From: Lysobacterales bacterium
GTDB taxonomy: Bacteria > Pseudomonadota > Gammaproteobacteria > Xanthomonadales > Rhodanobacteraceae
Assembly: GCA_002632325.1 (NCBI GenBank)
Contig: NSJK01000022.1
Span: forward strand, 1 to 55,627
Length of the DNA: 55,627 nucleotides
Reading direction: 5' to 3'
Position 1 is the first letter of the stretch; every line of letters starts with the position of its first letter. The notes beneath the pieces are model-generated. The model was not told where the DNA came from. It did no database searches and saw nothing but the letters and a program-made list of their open reading frames with translations. Position numbers and translations under genes: made by a program. This document shows, one piece after another, positions 48,636-55,627 of this stretch.

Positions 48636-49040
48636 TCAGGCGTTGCCGAACACGATCTGGTAGGTCTTGCCATCGCCAAGGATCGGCGACATGAAGGCCT
48701 CGAATGCCGCTCCGGCGCCCTCGATGCGCACGATGCCTTCGGCAATCGGCTGCTTGCCGTCGCCGCGCAGGATCAGTGAAAAGCAGTGCTCGCGCGCACG
48801 TTCGATGTCGGTAAAGCCGCGCAAGGACTTGGAGCGTGACACGTCGACGAGCTTGAGAGCGACGCGCTCGCCGCCAGTGGCAACGACCATCAAGGTTTTA
48901 CCGCGCAAGGGAGCGAAGCGCGAGTAGCCAAAGGCATCGCGCGCGGTTCCGCTTGCCTTGACCGTGGGCACGCCCATTGCCACGACGGCAAGCTGGGCGG
49001 CGATGAATTGCTGCAGGAAACGGCGACGTGAGCTGGGCAT
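48636..49040 (-). CDS. Tat-exported DUF6916-like protein
   Basis: 134 residues from ATG 49040. The N-terminus MPSSRRRFLQQFIAAQLAVV is a textbook twin-arginine signal (S-R-R-x-F-L) followed by a hydrophobic stretch and a cleavage site near VKASG. The mature part (FAPLRGKTLMVVATGGERVA; FSLILRGDGK; FEAFMSPILGDGKTYQIVFGN) resembles the product of the converging gene. This start is chosen over a longer frame (49166) because the twin-arginine signal begins there. It is divergent from the tail-collar operon, sharing its 152-bp control region. Export folded to the periplasm is inferred. Confidence 0.7.
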   Translation of the reverse strand: MPSSRRRFLQQFIAAQLAVVAMGVPTVKASGTARDAFGYSRFAPLRGKTLMVVATGGERVALKLVDVSRSKSLRGFTDIERAREHCFSLILRGDGKQPIAEGIVRIEGAGAAFEAFMSPILGDGKTYQIVFGNA

Positions 49041-49122
49041 GGCAGTCGATCCCGCGAACGGTTTTCCGCAGTCTAGCAGCCGGCGCAGGCGGCCTGAAGG
49101 GCAATCGAAAGAAAAACAATTC

Positions 49123-49151
49123 TTGTTGGCGCAGGCTTGCAGGTCTAACAT
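49123..49151 (+). promoter_or_regulatory. Candidate promoter of the tail-collar operon
   Basis: TTGTTG (49123-49128), 17 bp, TAACAT (49146-49151), 41 bp before the first collar gene. The preceding stretch is A/T-rich (GAAAGAAAAACAATTC), unusual for this GC-rich window. Confidence 0.5.
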
Positions 49152-49192
49152 GGGGCCCTCGCGCAATGCGAGTCAGCAACAGGGGCTGTTCG

Positions 49193-49711
49193 ATGTCTGA
49201 TCCTTTCATCGGTGAAGTCCGCCTGTACGGGTTCAGTTTCGCGCCGAAGAACTGGGCGTTGTGCAATGGCCAGCTGCTGCCGATCGCGCAGAATACGGCC
49301 TTGTTTTCCCTGCTCGGCACGACCTTTGGCGGCAATGGGGTGACGACCTTTGCCTTGCCCGATCTGCGCAGCCGCCTGCCGGTCGGATTTGGCAGTGGTG
49401 CAGGCTGGACGCCGCAGTTGGGGGAGGCCGGCGGCACCGAGGCGGTCATCCTGTCCGCTGCAACGATGCCCGCGCATACGCATGCGCTCAACATTGCGGA
49501 CACGGCCCAGACCGGATCACCGTCAGGCAGCGCGGTGCTGGCCTCCAGCACGGTGTCCAAGCCCTATTTGAGCGGAGCCAGCAGTTCGGTGTCGATGGCC
49601 TCTGGCGTCATCGCGCCCAGTGGTGGCGCCCAGCCACACGAGAACATGCAGCCCTGCCTGACGCTCAATTTCGCCATCGCCCTGGTGGGCATCTTCCCAT
49701 CGCATCCGTGA
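49193..49711 (+). CDS. Phage tail collar domain protein (MdpB-like), copy 1
   Basis: 172 residues, no signal peptide. The N-terminal collar domain is clear: MSDPFIGEVRLYGFSFAPKN, then W-x-x-C-N-G-QLLPIAQNTALFSLLGT and FGGNGVTTFALPDLRSRLP. The middle is Ser/Ala/Thr-rich (tip-like), and the C-terminus is the family ending GGAQPHENMQP...GIFPS. This is the microcystin-dependent-protein type of tail collar domain, related to the foot of phage tail fibres. First of three paralogues in an operon with a GNAT enzyme. No phage structural genes are near. Role unknown; a secreted or surface assembly is one idea. Confidence 0.85.
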   Translation: MSDPFIGEVRLYGFSFAPKNWALCNGQLLPIAQNTALFSLLGTTFGGNGVTTFALPDLRSRLPVGFGSGAGWTPQLGEAGGTEAVILSAATMPAHTHALNIADTAQTGSPSGSAVLASSTVSKPYLSGASSSVSMASGVIAPSGGAQPHENMQPCLTLNFAIALVGIFPSHP

Positions 49712-49720
49712 GGCACCGCC

Positions 49721-50239
49721 ATGTCTGAACCATTCATCGGCGAAGTCCGCATGTTCGGTTTCAATTTTGCCCCCGTTGGCTGGCAGTTCTGCGATGGCAG
49801 CCTGCTGCAAATCGCGGACTACGACGCCCTGTTCATGCTCATCGGCACGACCTACGGTGGCGATGGCATGACGACTTTCGCGGTGCCCGACTTGCGCGGA
49901 CGCGCTCCGCTGCATCAGGGAACAGGGTTTGGATTGACGGGGCGTGTGCTGGGTGAGATCGCCGGCAGCGAGAGCGTGACCTTGAGCGCGCAGCAGTTGC
50001 CTGCGCATGCGCATGCCCTGATGGCGGCGACTTCGGGAACCCGCAGCGCGAGCGCTGCAGGCAACATGCTCGGCAGCGGAGAAGCCGACATCTACAACCG
50101 CGACAACGGCCACAACCAGGCGCTGTCGGCGGCGCAGGTCGCCGCCAGCGGCGGGTCGCAGCCGCACGAGAACATGCAGCCATCGTTGTGCGTGAACTTC
50201 TGCATTTCACTATTTGGCATCTTCCCCTCCCAGAACTGA
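49721..50239 (+). CDS. Phage tail collar domain protein (MdpB-like), copy 2
   Basis: 172 residues starting MSEPFIGEVRMFGFNFAPVG. Same architecture as copy 1: collar domain with W-QFCDGSLLQIADYDALFMLI and YGGDGMTTFAVPDLRGRAP, a PAHAHA motif, variable centre, then GGSQPHENMQPSLCVNF and GIFPSQN. It diverges clearly from copy 1 (QIADYDALF in place of PIAQNTALF), so the duplication is not recent. It starts 9 bp after copy 1. Confidence 0.85.
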   Translation: MSEPFIGEVRMFGFNFAPVGWQFCDGSLLQIADYDALFMLIGTTYGGDGMTTFAVPDLRGRAPLHQGTGFGLTGRVLGEIAGSESVTLSAQQLPAHAHALMAATSGTRSASAAGNMLGSGEADIYNRDNGHNQALSAAQVAASGGSQPHENMQPSLCVNFCISLFGIFPSQN

Positions 50240-50247
50240 GCACGAAC

Positions 50248-50760
50248 ATGGATCCCTTCATTGGCCAGATCAGTATCGGTGGCTGGAACTTCGCCCCGCA
50301 GGGTTGGGCATTCTGCAACGGTCAACTGCTCTCCATTGCACAGAATACGGCGTTGTTTTCCCTGCTGGGAACGCAATTCGGCGGTAACGGGCAAACGAAC
50401 TTCGCCTTGCCGAACCTGCAGGGTCGCACTCCGATCGGCCAAGGCCAGGGGCCCGGTCTGTCGCCGCGGACCATGGGCGACACGGTCGGTTCGGCCAGCG
50501 TGACGCTGACGTCGTCCCAGATGCCTGCGCACGGCCACGCAATGACGGCCCAAACCAGCATGGGTGATCGCGCCAATGCCAATGGCGCCTGGCTGGCGGC
50601 AAGCGAAGATCCGTTGTATTCGACGGCTGCGCCGACCGCGACCACTTCGGCCTTGGCACTTGCGGCAGCGGGCGGCACCCAGCCGCACGAGAATCGGCAG
50701 CCGTACCTCGCTGTCACCTTCGTCATTGCGCTGCAGGGCATCTATCCGTCGCGCCCATGA
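50248..50760 (+). CDS. Phage tail collar domain protein (MdpB-like), copy 3
   Basis: 170 residues from ATG 50248: MDPFIGQISIGGWNFAPQGW, AFCNGQLLSIAQNTALFSLL, FGGNGQTNFALPNLQGRTP, PAHGHAM and the terminal GGTQPHENRQPYLAVTF...GIYPSRP. By eye it is closer to copy 1 than to copy 2 in the collar domain. It lies 8 bp after copy 2 and its stop overlaps the start of the acetyltransferase (ATGA), so translation is coupled. Confidence 0.85.
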   Translation: MDPFIGQISIGGWNFAPQGWAFCNGQLLSIAQNTALFSLLGTQFGGNGQTNFALPNLQGRTPIGQGQGPGLSPRTMGDTVGSASVTLTSSQMPAHGHAMTAQTSMGDRANANGAWLAASEDPLYSTAAPTATTSALALAAAGGTQPHENRQPYLAVTFVIALQGIYPSRP

Positions 50761-51278
50761 ATACCGTGGACGCCCGCGCCGACCGTGGCTGGAAGCAAAT
50801 CGACCTGCGCGTGTTGCGCGAGGGCGATGACGCCTTTCTGCGCGCGGTGTACGCAAGCACGCGAACGGCCGAGCTGGCGGCCACCGGATGGAATGCCGGT
50901 CAAGTGGATGCCTTCATCGACATGCAGTTCGAGGCGCAGCGATCGCACTACTGGCGGCATTACGATACCCGTCGCTTCCGCATCATCGTCTGCGATGGGA
51001 TCGATGCGGGGCGCCTGTATGTCGATCGACGTGGAAGTGATCTGCGCGTGGTCGACATTGCCCTGTTGCCGAGTTTCCGCAACCGCGGTATCGCCACGCG
51101 CCTGTTCGCGGCCCTGTTTGACGAAGCCGATCGCGACGGCCTGTCGGTCAGCATCCATGTGGAATTCAACAATCCCGCGCAATCGCTGTACGCCAGGCTG
51201 GGCTTCGCGGTTCGCAGTGATGCTGGCGAAATCCACCGTTTGATGGAACGTCCGCCGCGCATTGCCGCGCTGGCGTGA
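50757..51278 (+). CDS. GNAT family N-acetyltransferase
   Basis: 173-residue cytoplasmic acetyl-CoA-dependent acetyltransferase. The GNAT motif A is VVDIALLPSFRNRGIATRLF (the R-N-R-G-I-A pyrophosphate loop), followed by motif B, VEFNNPAQSLYARLGFAV. It overlaps the third collar gene by 4 bp (ATGA), and the secreted beta-helix gene follows after 13 bp. A substrate among the collar proteins is possible but only suggested by position. Confidence 0.85.
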   Translation: MNTVDARADRGWKQIDLRVLREGDDAFLRAVYASTRTAELAATGWNAGQVDAFIDMQFEAQRSHYWRHYDTRRFRIIVCDGIDAGRLYVDRRGSDLRVVDIALLPSFRNRGIATRLFAALFDEADRDGLSVSIHVEFNNPAQSLYARLGFAVRSDAGEIHRLMERPPRIAALA

Positions 51279-51291
51279 ACTGGAGCAGATC

Positions 51292-54200
51292 ATGACTTGC
51301 ACGTCTCGACTCTTGCGGAACCTGTTGCTGGGCGCGCTGTTGCTTGGCATGCCGCTCGTCCAGGCCGGGGAAGTCACTTCACTGGCGGCCAGCGGCTCCG
51401 GCAGCCTGCGTGATGTCGTTGCCGGTGGCGGTACGGTCACGTTCGCCAGCGGCTTGAGCGGCACGATCGACCTGGCTGGCAGCTCGATCACGGTACCGGG
51501 CGGAACGACGATCCAGGGTCCGGGTGCACGCAGCCTCGCGGTGCAGGGCGGCAGCGGGCGCGCTTTCGTCGTCAGTGCCGGCAGCACGGTCAGCATCAGC
51601 GGCCTGACGATCAGTGCCAGCAATGCGGGTGCGGGGCAGACGGGCGGGGCAATCAACAATGCCGGCGCGCTCACCTTGGCCGACATGGTGTTCGCATCCA
51701 ACAGCGCCGGTGATGCCGGTGGCGCGGTATTCAACAGCGGGCAACTGGTCATCCGCCGGAGCCTGTTCAATGCCAACCAGATCACCGACACAACCTGTGC
51801 CAGCGGCGGCGCCGTGCGCAGTCAGGGCGCCGGTTCTTCACTCACGATCGAAAACAGCACCTTCACCGGCAACTCGGCACCCTCTTGCAGCGGCGGTGGT
51901 GTCGGTTTCAACAACGGCGGCGCGACCATCACGTCGAGTACATTCACCGCCAACAGTGCCGGTGCGAGTGGCGGCAACCTGTACAAGGGCAGCAATGCCG
52001 CGCCGCTGACTCTGACCGCGACCGTGATCGCCGACGGCAGCGCGCCGACCAATGCGGATCTGCATGGTGCAATGGGCGGCTTCACGTCGGGCGGCTACAA
52101 CCTCGTGCGTGCGCGCGGAGACAGCACCGGCTACGTCGGCAGTGATCTTGCCAATGGCACCGATCCCGCATTGGGCGCGCTGGGCGACCACGGCGGCCCT
52201 TCGAACAGCCGCTTGCCGCAAGCAGGCAGTCCCTTGCTCGACGCCTTCACTTCGGGCTGCACGGGAACCGATCAACGCGGCGTCGCGCGTCCGCAAGGCG
52301 CCAGTTGCGACATCGGCGCAGTCGAATACCGGCTCGACCCGCTCACGGTCCAGATCACTGGCAATGGTACGGTTTCGGCGGGAGCCACTCCCGCACCGGT
52401 CAGTGGTTCCATTGCGAACTGCGCGGGAACCTGCACGGCCACCTACGATGGTGAGGGCGCGACGCCGGCGAGCGTCACGCTCACGGCCACACCCGGCGTG
52501 GGGTATCAACTGTCCGGTTGGGGCGGCGCTTGCAGCGGTTCTTCGCCGTCGACGGTGGTTGCGATGGGCGCAGCCCGCACCTGCACCGCGAGCTTCGAAC
52601 TGACGGTGGCAACGATCACGCCGAGTGTGATCGGTGGTCACGGCACGATCAGTCCGGATACGCCGCAACAGGTCAACATCGGCGACACCCTGCAGTTCAC
52701 GCTCACACCCGAGACCAACTATCACGTCGCCAGCGTCGGCGGCAGTTGCGGCGGCACGCTCAACGGCAATGTCTACACCACGGCGGCAGTGAACGCCGAT
52801 TGCAGCGTCGAAGCGCACTTCGCGATCGACCAGTACACGGTCACGCCGAGCGTGATCGGTGGTCACGGCACGATCAGCCCGGATACCGCGCAGCAGGTCG
52901 ATCATGGCGCGACGATTCAATTCACGCTTGCGCCCGAGACCAACTATCACGTCGCCAACGTCGGCGGCAGTTGTGGCGGTTCGCTCAACGGCAATGTTTA
53001 CACCACGGCCGTGGTGACTGGAAATTGCAGCGTCGAAGCACACTTCGCAATCGACCAGCACACGGTCACGCCGAGCGTGATCGGTGGTCACGGCACGATC
53101 AGCCCGAATACCGCGCAGCTGGTCGATCACGGCGCGACGATCGCATTCACGCTCGCGCCCGAGGCCAACTATCACGTCGCCAACGTCGGCGGCAGTTGTG
53201 GCGGCACGCTCAACGGCAATGTCTACACCACGGCGGCAGTGAACGCCGATTGCAGCGTCGAAGCGCATTTCGCGATCGACCAGCACACCGTCACGCCGAG
53301 CGTGATCGGCGGTCATGGCACGATCAGCCCGGATACTGCGCAGCAGGTCGATCACGGCTCGACGCTGCAATTCACGCTCGCGCCCGATGCGAATTACCAC
53401 ATCGCCAGCGTTGGCGGCAGTTGTGGCGGTTCGCTCAACGGCACTGTCTACACCACGTCGGCAGTGAACGCCGATTGCAGCGTCGAAGCACACTTCGCGA
53501 TCGATCAGCACACGGTCACGCCGAGCGTGATCGGCGGTCATGGCACGATCAGCCCGGATACCGCGCAGCAGGTCGATCATGGCGCGACGATCCAGTTCAC
53601 GCTCGCGGCCGATCCGCATTACCACTTGGTCAATGTCGATGGCAGTTGCGATGGTTCGCTCAACGGCAATCTCTACACCACCGCTGCAGTGACAGGCGAC
53701 TGCACGGTGCAGGCGCATTTCGCGATCGACACCTACACGATTGGCGGCACGGTGAGCGGCCTGATCGGCTCGGCGCTGGTGCTCAAGCTCAACGGTGGTC
53801 AGGATCTGCTCATCACCGGCAATGGCGCCTTCACCTTTGCATCGGCGATCGATGATCTCAGTGCCTGGACTGTCACGGTGGCGCAGCAGCCGGTGTCACC
53901 GACGCAGCGCTGCACGGTCAGCAATGGCAGTGGCACGCTCGATGGCGCCAACGTGAACAATGTGCAGGTGCAGTGTGAGACGCCGGTTCCGCATCTGGTC
54001 GTTTCGGTCACCGATTCGCGTGAATATGCGCGCTACGGCATGCTGCTCGACTATGTCGTCACGCTCACCAATGACGGCAGCGGTGATGCAACCGGCATCA
54101 CCGTGCAGGGGCTTCCCTCGGATCAACTCGATGCCACCGCCATGTCCTGGGTCTGCTACGGCGCCGATGCAAGCGCGCATTGTTCGGCGAGCGGCTCGGG

Positions 54201-54795
54201 CGCGTTCAGCGACACCGCCGTCGACCTTCCGATCGGGCGCACGCTGACCTGGCTGGTTTCGGCGCCCGTGCGCAATGACGCGCCCGGTCCAAGTGCCGAT
54301 TTCACGATTGAGGCCGGGATGGGTGCCAGTGCCAGCGACAGCGACATCCTGGTGCTGCTGCGCACCGGCTTCGATGTGCCCTATGGCGATGGCGCCGAAC
54401 GTGCGGGCGAAGGATCCGCCTGCCATGCGCCGCTTGTGGGCAGCGCCGTGCTCGGCGCACGTTCGACCTATGCCTTCGAATTGCCGGCAGCGGCCAGCAC
54501 GCCGATTGATGTCGTTCTGGTTGCACGCGCGGTCGATGGCAGTGGCTTCCGCGTCGAACGACTCAATCTCGGCAGTCCGCGCCTGCGTCTGGTCGCGAGC
54601 ACGCGCGATGGTATCGAGACGGCAAGCGCCTGGTCTGCGCCCAAGGCCGAGTCGCTGTTGTTGGGGCTGGCCAGCGCGGCAGGCCAAAACGCCGTCTTGC
54701 TCGAAGGCGTGGAAGGCGGTCTGTCGATTCCGCTCGTCGCTGGCAGCGAACCAGCCTATCGCATCAGTCTGGCAGGTGGCCACTGCCAACCTTGA
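51292..54795 (+). CDS. Large secreted beta-helix protein with five tandem repeats
   Basis: 1167 residues. Signal peptide MTCTSRLLRNLLLGALLLGM ending VQAG. Residues about 20-345 form a right-handed parallel beta-helix (AINNAGALTLADMVFASNSA and similar turns) closing with a choice-of-anchor-Q-like segment (SPLLDAFTSGCTGTDQRG ... CDIGAVEY). Then an InlB-like B-repeat (GYQLSGWGGACSG), five 75-residue repeats (VIGGHGTISPDT...NYHVA.VGGSCGG...CSVEAHFAID), an Ig-like unit (VSGLIGSALVLKLNGGQDLL) and a DUF11-like domain (YVVTLTNDGSGDATGITV). Each repeat has two or more cysteines. GGAG precedes the ATG; it is the last gene of the collar/GNAT operon. Likely surface-associated or secreted. Confidence 0.8.
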   Translation: MTCTSRLLRNLLLGALLLGMPLVQAGEVTSLAASGSGSLRDVVAGGGTVTFASGLSGTIDLAGSSITVPGGTTIQGPGARSLAVQGGSGRAFVVSAGSTVSISGLTISASNAGAGQTGGAINNAGALTLADMVFASNSAGDAGGAVFNSGQLVIRRSLFNANQITDTTCASGGAVRSQGAGSSLTIENSTFTGNSAPSCSGGGVGFNNGGATITSSTFTANSAGASGGNLYKGSNAAPLTLTATVIADGSAPTNADLHGAMGGFTSGGYNLVRARGDSTGYVGSDLANGTDPALGALGDHGGPSNSRLPQAGSPLLDAFTSGCTGTDQRGVARPQGASCDIGAVEYRLDPLTVQITGNGTVSAGATPAPVSGSIANCAGTCTATYDGEGATPASVTLTATPGVGYQLSGWGGACSGSSPSTVVAMGAARTCTASFELTVATITPSVIGGHGTISPDTPQQVNIGDTLQFTLTPETNYHVASVGGSCGGTLNGNVYTTAAVNADCSVEAHFAIDQYTVTPSVIGGHGTISPDTAQQVDHGATIQFTLAPETNYHVANVGGSCGGSLNGNVYTTAVVTGNCSVEAHFAIDQHTVTPSVIGGHGTISPNTAQLVDHGATIAFTLAPEANYHVANVGGSCGGTLNGNVYTTAAVNADCSVEAHFAIDQHTVTPSVIGGHGTISPDTAQQVDHGSTLQFTLAPDANYHIASVGGSCGGSLNGTVYTTSAVNADCSVEAHFAIDQHTVTPSVIGGHGTISPDTAQQVDHGATIQFTLAADPHYHLVNVDGSCDGSLNGNLYTTAAVTGDCTVQAHFAIDTYTIGGTVSGLIGSALVLKLNGGQDLLITGNGAFTFASAIDDLSAWTVTVAQQPVSPTQRCTVSNGSGTLDGANVNNVQVQCETPVPHLVVSVTDSREYARYGMLLDYVVTLTNDGSGDATGITVQGLPSDQLDATAMSWVCYGADASAHCSASGSGAFSDTAVDLPIGRTLTWLVSAPVRNDAPGPSADFTIEAGMGASASDSDILVLLRTGFDVPYGDGAERAGEGSACHAPLVGSAVLGARSTYAFELPAAASTPIDVVLVARAVDGSGFRVERLNLGSPRLRLVASTRDGIETASAWSAPKAESLLLGLASAAGQNAVLLEGVEGGLSIPLVAGSEPAYRISLAGGHCQP
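52612..53736 (+). repeat. Five in-frame 225-bp tandem repeats
   Basis: Units begin at 52612, 52837, 53062, 53287 and 53512, each exactly 225 bp (75 codons). Unit 1 is the most divergent at its start and unit 5 towards its end; units 2-4 are nearly identical at the DNA level. Such near-identity favours copy-number change by recombination. Confidence 0.95.
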
Positions 54796-54817
54796 TGCGG
54801 GGATTCGGATGGATGTG

Positions 54818-54843
54818 AAAAAGCGGGCTGCGGCCCGCTTTTT
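54818..54843. terminator. Bidirectional terminator between the beta-helix and lipoprotein genes
   Basis: A perfect 11-bp stem AAAAAGCGGGC / GCCCGCTTTTT with loop TGCG, flanked by A- and T-runs, placed 22 bp after the beta-helix stop and at the stop of the convergent lipoprotein gene. Confidence 0.9.
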
Positions 54844-55547
54844 CATTGCGCGTTCGGCAGGGCATCCAGACGCACGATGCGGCGCGAGGTTTCGCCGTTG
54901 CGTACGACCGTGAGCGTGAGCGCCTTGCCGACGCGGGTGCGCAAGACCTGTTCGAACGCCGCCTTGTCGACGATGCGCTTGCCATTCACGCCAGTAACGA
55001 AATCACCGGCGAGGAGATTGGCGCGCGCTGCGGCGCTGCCCTTGATGACGCCGCCGATCTGCACGCCGCCGCTGCCAAGCGACTTGCGTTCGGCCGCGCT
55101 CAGCTCACGAAACGATGCGCCGAACGAGAAGCGAAAGCGCACGTGGAAATCGGCCTGCCAGAGTCCGTTCGGGCCCGCATCGCCCGGCGCATGCAGGATC
55201 ACTTTCTCCGCGCCGATTGCACGGGCCTGCGCGACGAATCGCGTCTCGACCTCGGGTTGACTGCCGCGCAAGACGCATTGGGCGATGCGCACGTAGCCAT
55301 CTTCGAACAGGCGGCTCGGACTCGCAGTTGCCGCGCTGTCGGCTTCGATCGAGATGTCGGTGCCGGTTGCGTTGGCACGCCGGCGTGTCACTTCGTCGGC
55401 CGGTCGATCGCTCGTGCATTGCATCGTGCTCCCGAGCGGCAAGAACGACGCGCCGCCTTCGACCGGTCGTGATCCAGACTGCACGCAGGCGCCGACGAGG
55501 CTGGCGAGCGCGAGGGCAAGCGGCAGACGCATGGAATGAGCGGGCAT
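54843..55547 (-). CDS. PDZ-domain lipoprotein, function unknown
   Basis: 234 residues from ATG 55547, chosen because AAGGAAG lies just upstream; a longer frame reaches 55595. The signal ends in the lipobox LVGAC (Cys 21), so it is a lipoprotein. The middle part contains paired cysteines (MQCTSDRP; AQCVLRGS) and a segment with EKVILHAPGDAGPNGLWQAD. The C-terminal ~85 residues form a PDZ domain (GGVQIGGVIKGSAAARANLL, GDFVTGVNGKRIVDKAAFEQ). No protease domain is present. Convergent with the beta-helix gene. The 80 bp from its start to the window edge hold only the upstream region. Confidence 0.8.
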   Translation of the reverse strand: MPAHSMRLPLALALASLVGACVQSGSRPVEGGASFLPLGSTMQCTSDRPADEVTRRRANATGTDISIEADSAATASPSRLFEDGYVRIAQCVLRGSQPEVETRFVAQARAIGAEKVILHAPGDAGPNGLWQADFHVRFRFSFGASFRELSAAERKSLGSGGVQIGGVIKGSAAARANLLAGDFVTGVNGKRIVDKAAFEQVLRTRVGKALTLTVVRNGETSRRIVRLDALPNAQ

Positions 55548-55627
55548 CGATGCTTCCTTGTGGACGACAGGCGCAGCCGCCTGAGTGTGCAACATTTCGT
55601 GTCCTTGCCGCTGCAGACGTACCGCGC

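Noticed and set aside
49193..50760. Prophage or tailocin remnant
   Set aside because: Only collar-domain proteins are present; no other tail, capsid, integrase, lysis or regulatory phage gene is within 7 kb on either side.

Overview
This high-GC window reads as a chromosomal segment of a gammaproteobacterium of the Xanthomonadales (Lysobacterales). The main reasons are the gene order obgE / rpsT / murJ-ribF-ileS-lspA-ispH / minor-pilin operon, then tpiA-secG-tRNA-Leu / nuoA-N / tRNA-fMet-rimP-nusA-infB-rbfA-truB / rpsO-pnp, together with GTAG-type REP sequences. I would not name a genus. Almost all of it is housekeeping core. The accessory parts are about 39.5-45.6 kb and 48.3-55.6 kb.

Layout. 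0-0.7 kb: the 3' part of obgE, cut by the left edge, converging on rpsT (minus strand) at a shared bidirectional terminator. 1.2-8.2 kb: murJ, ribF, ileS, lspA and ispH. 8.4-16 kb: a complete type IV pilus minor-pilin operon (fimT/gspH, pilV, pilW, pilX, pilY1, pilE). 16-17.7 kb: tRNA-Thr, tRNA-Val, tpiA, secG and tRNA-Leu. 17.8-32.6 kb: the full 14-gene complex I operon nuoA-N, with nuoC and nuoD separate. 32.7-39.5 kb: initiator tRNA, rimP, nusA, infB, rbfA and truB.

39.5-45.6 kb: an insertion into the usual truB-rpsO junction. It holds a minus-strand ECF-type sigma factor with a Ser/Thr kinase-TPR receptor, a secreted delta-60-type protein, and a dense array of REP (GTAG) palindromes with two full 165-bp tandem units. 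A lone REP-like palindrome also lies at the left junction. 45.6-48.2 kb: rpsO and pnp.

48.3-55.6 kb: two small paralogous proteins that I think belong to the DUF6916 family, one of them carrying a twin-arginine signal. Next comes a tight operon of three paralogous phage-tail-collar (MdpB-like) proteins, a GNAT acetyltransferase and a large secreted beta-helix protein with five exact-length 225-bp repeats. A PDZ lipoprotein on the minus strand ends the window. No other phage genes are present. The collar/GNAT/beta-helix cluster is the best candidate for a poorly described system here.

How the parts work together: the nuo operon encodes the proton-pumping NADH dehydrogenase. The pil genes supply the initiation/tip complex of a type IV pilus whose major pilin and motor are elsewhere. 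rimP to pnp form the classic ribosome-maturation, transcription and RNA-decay cluster. All calls are by eye from motifs, gene order and length. No database search was run.
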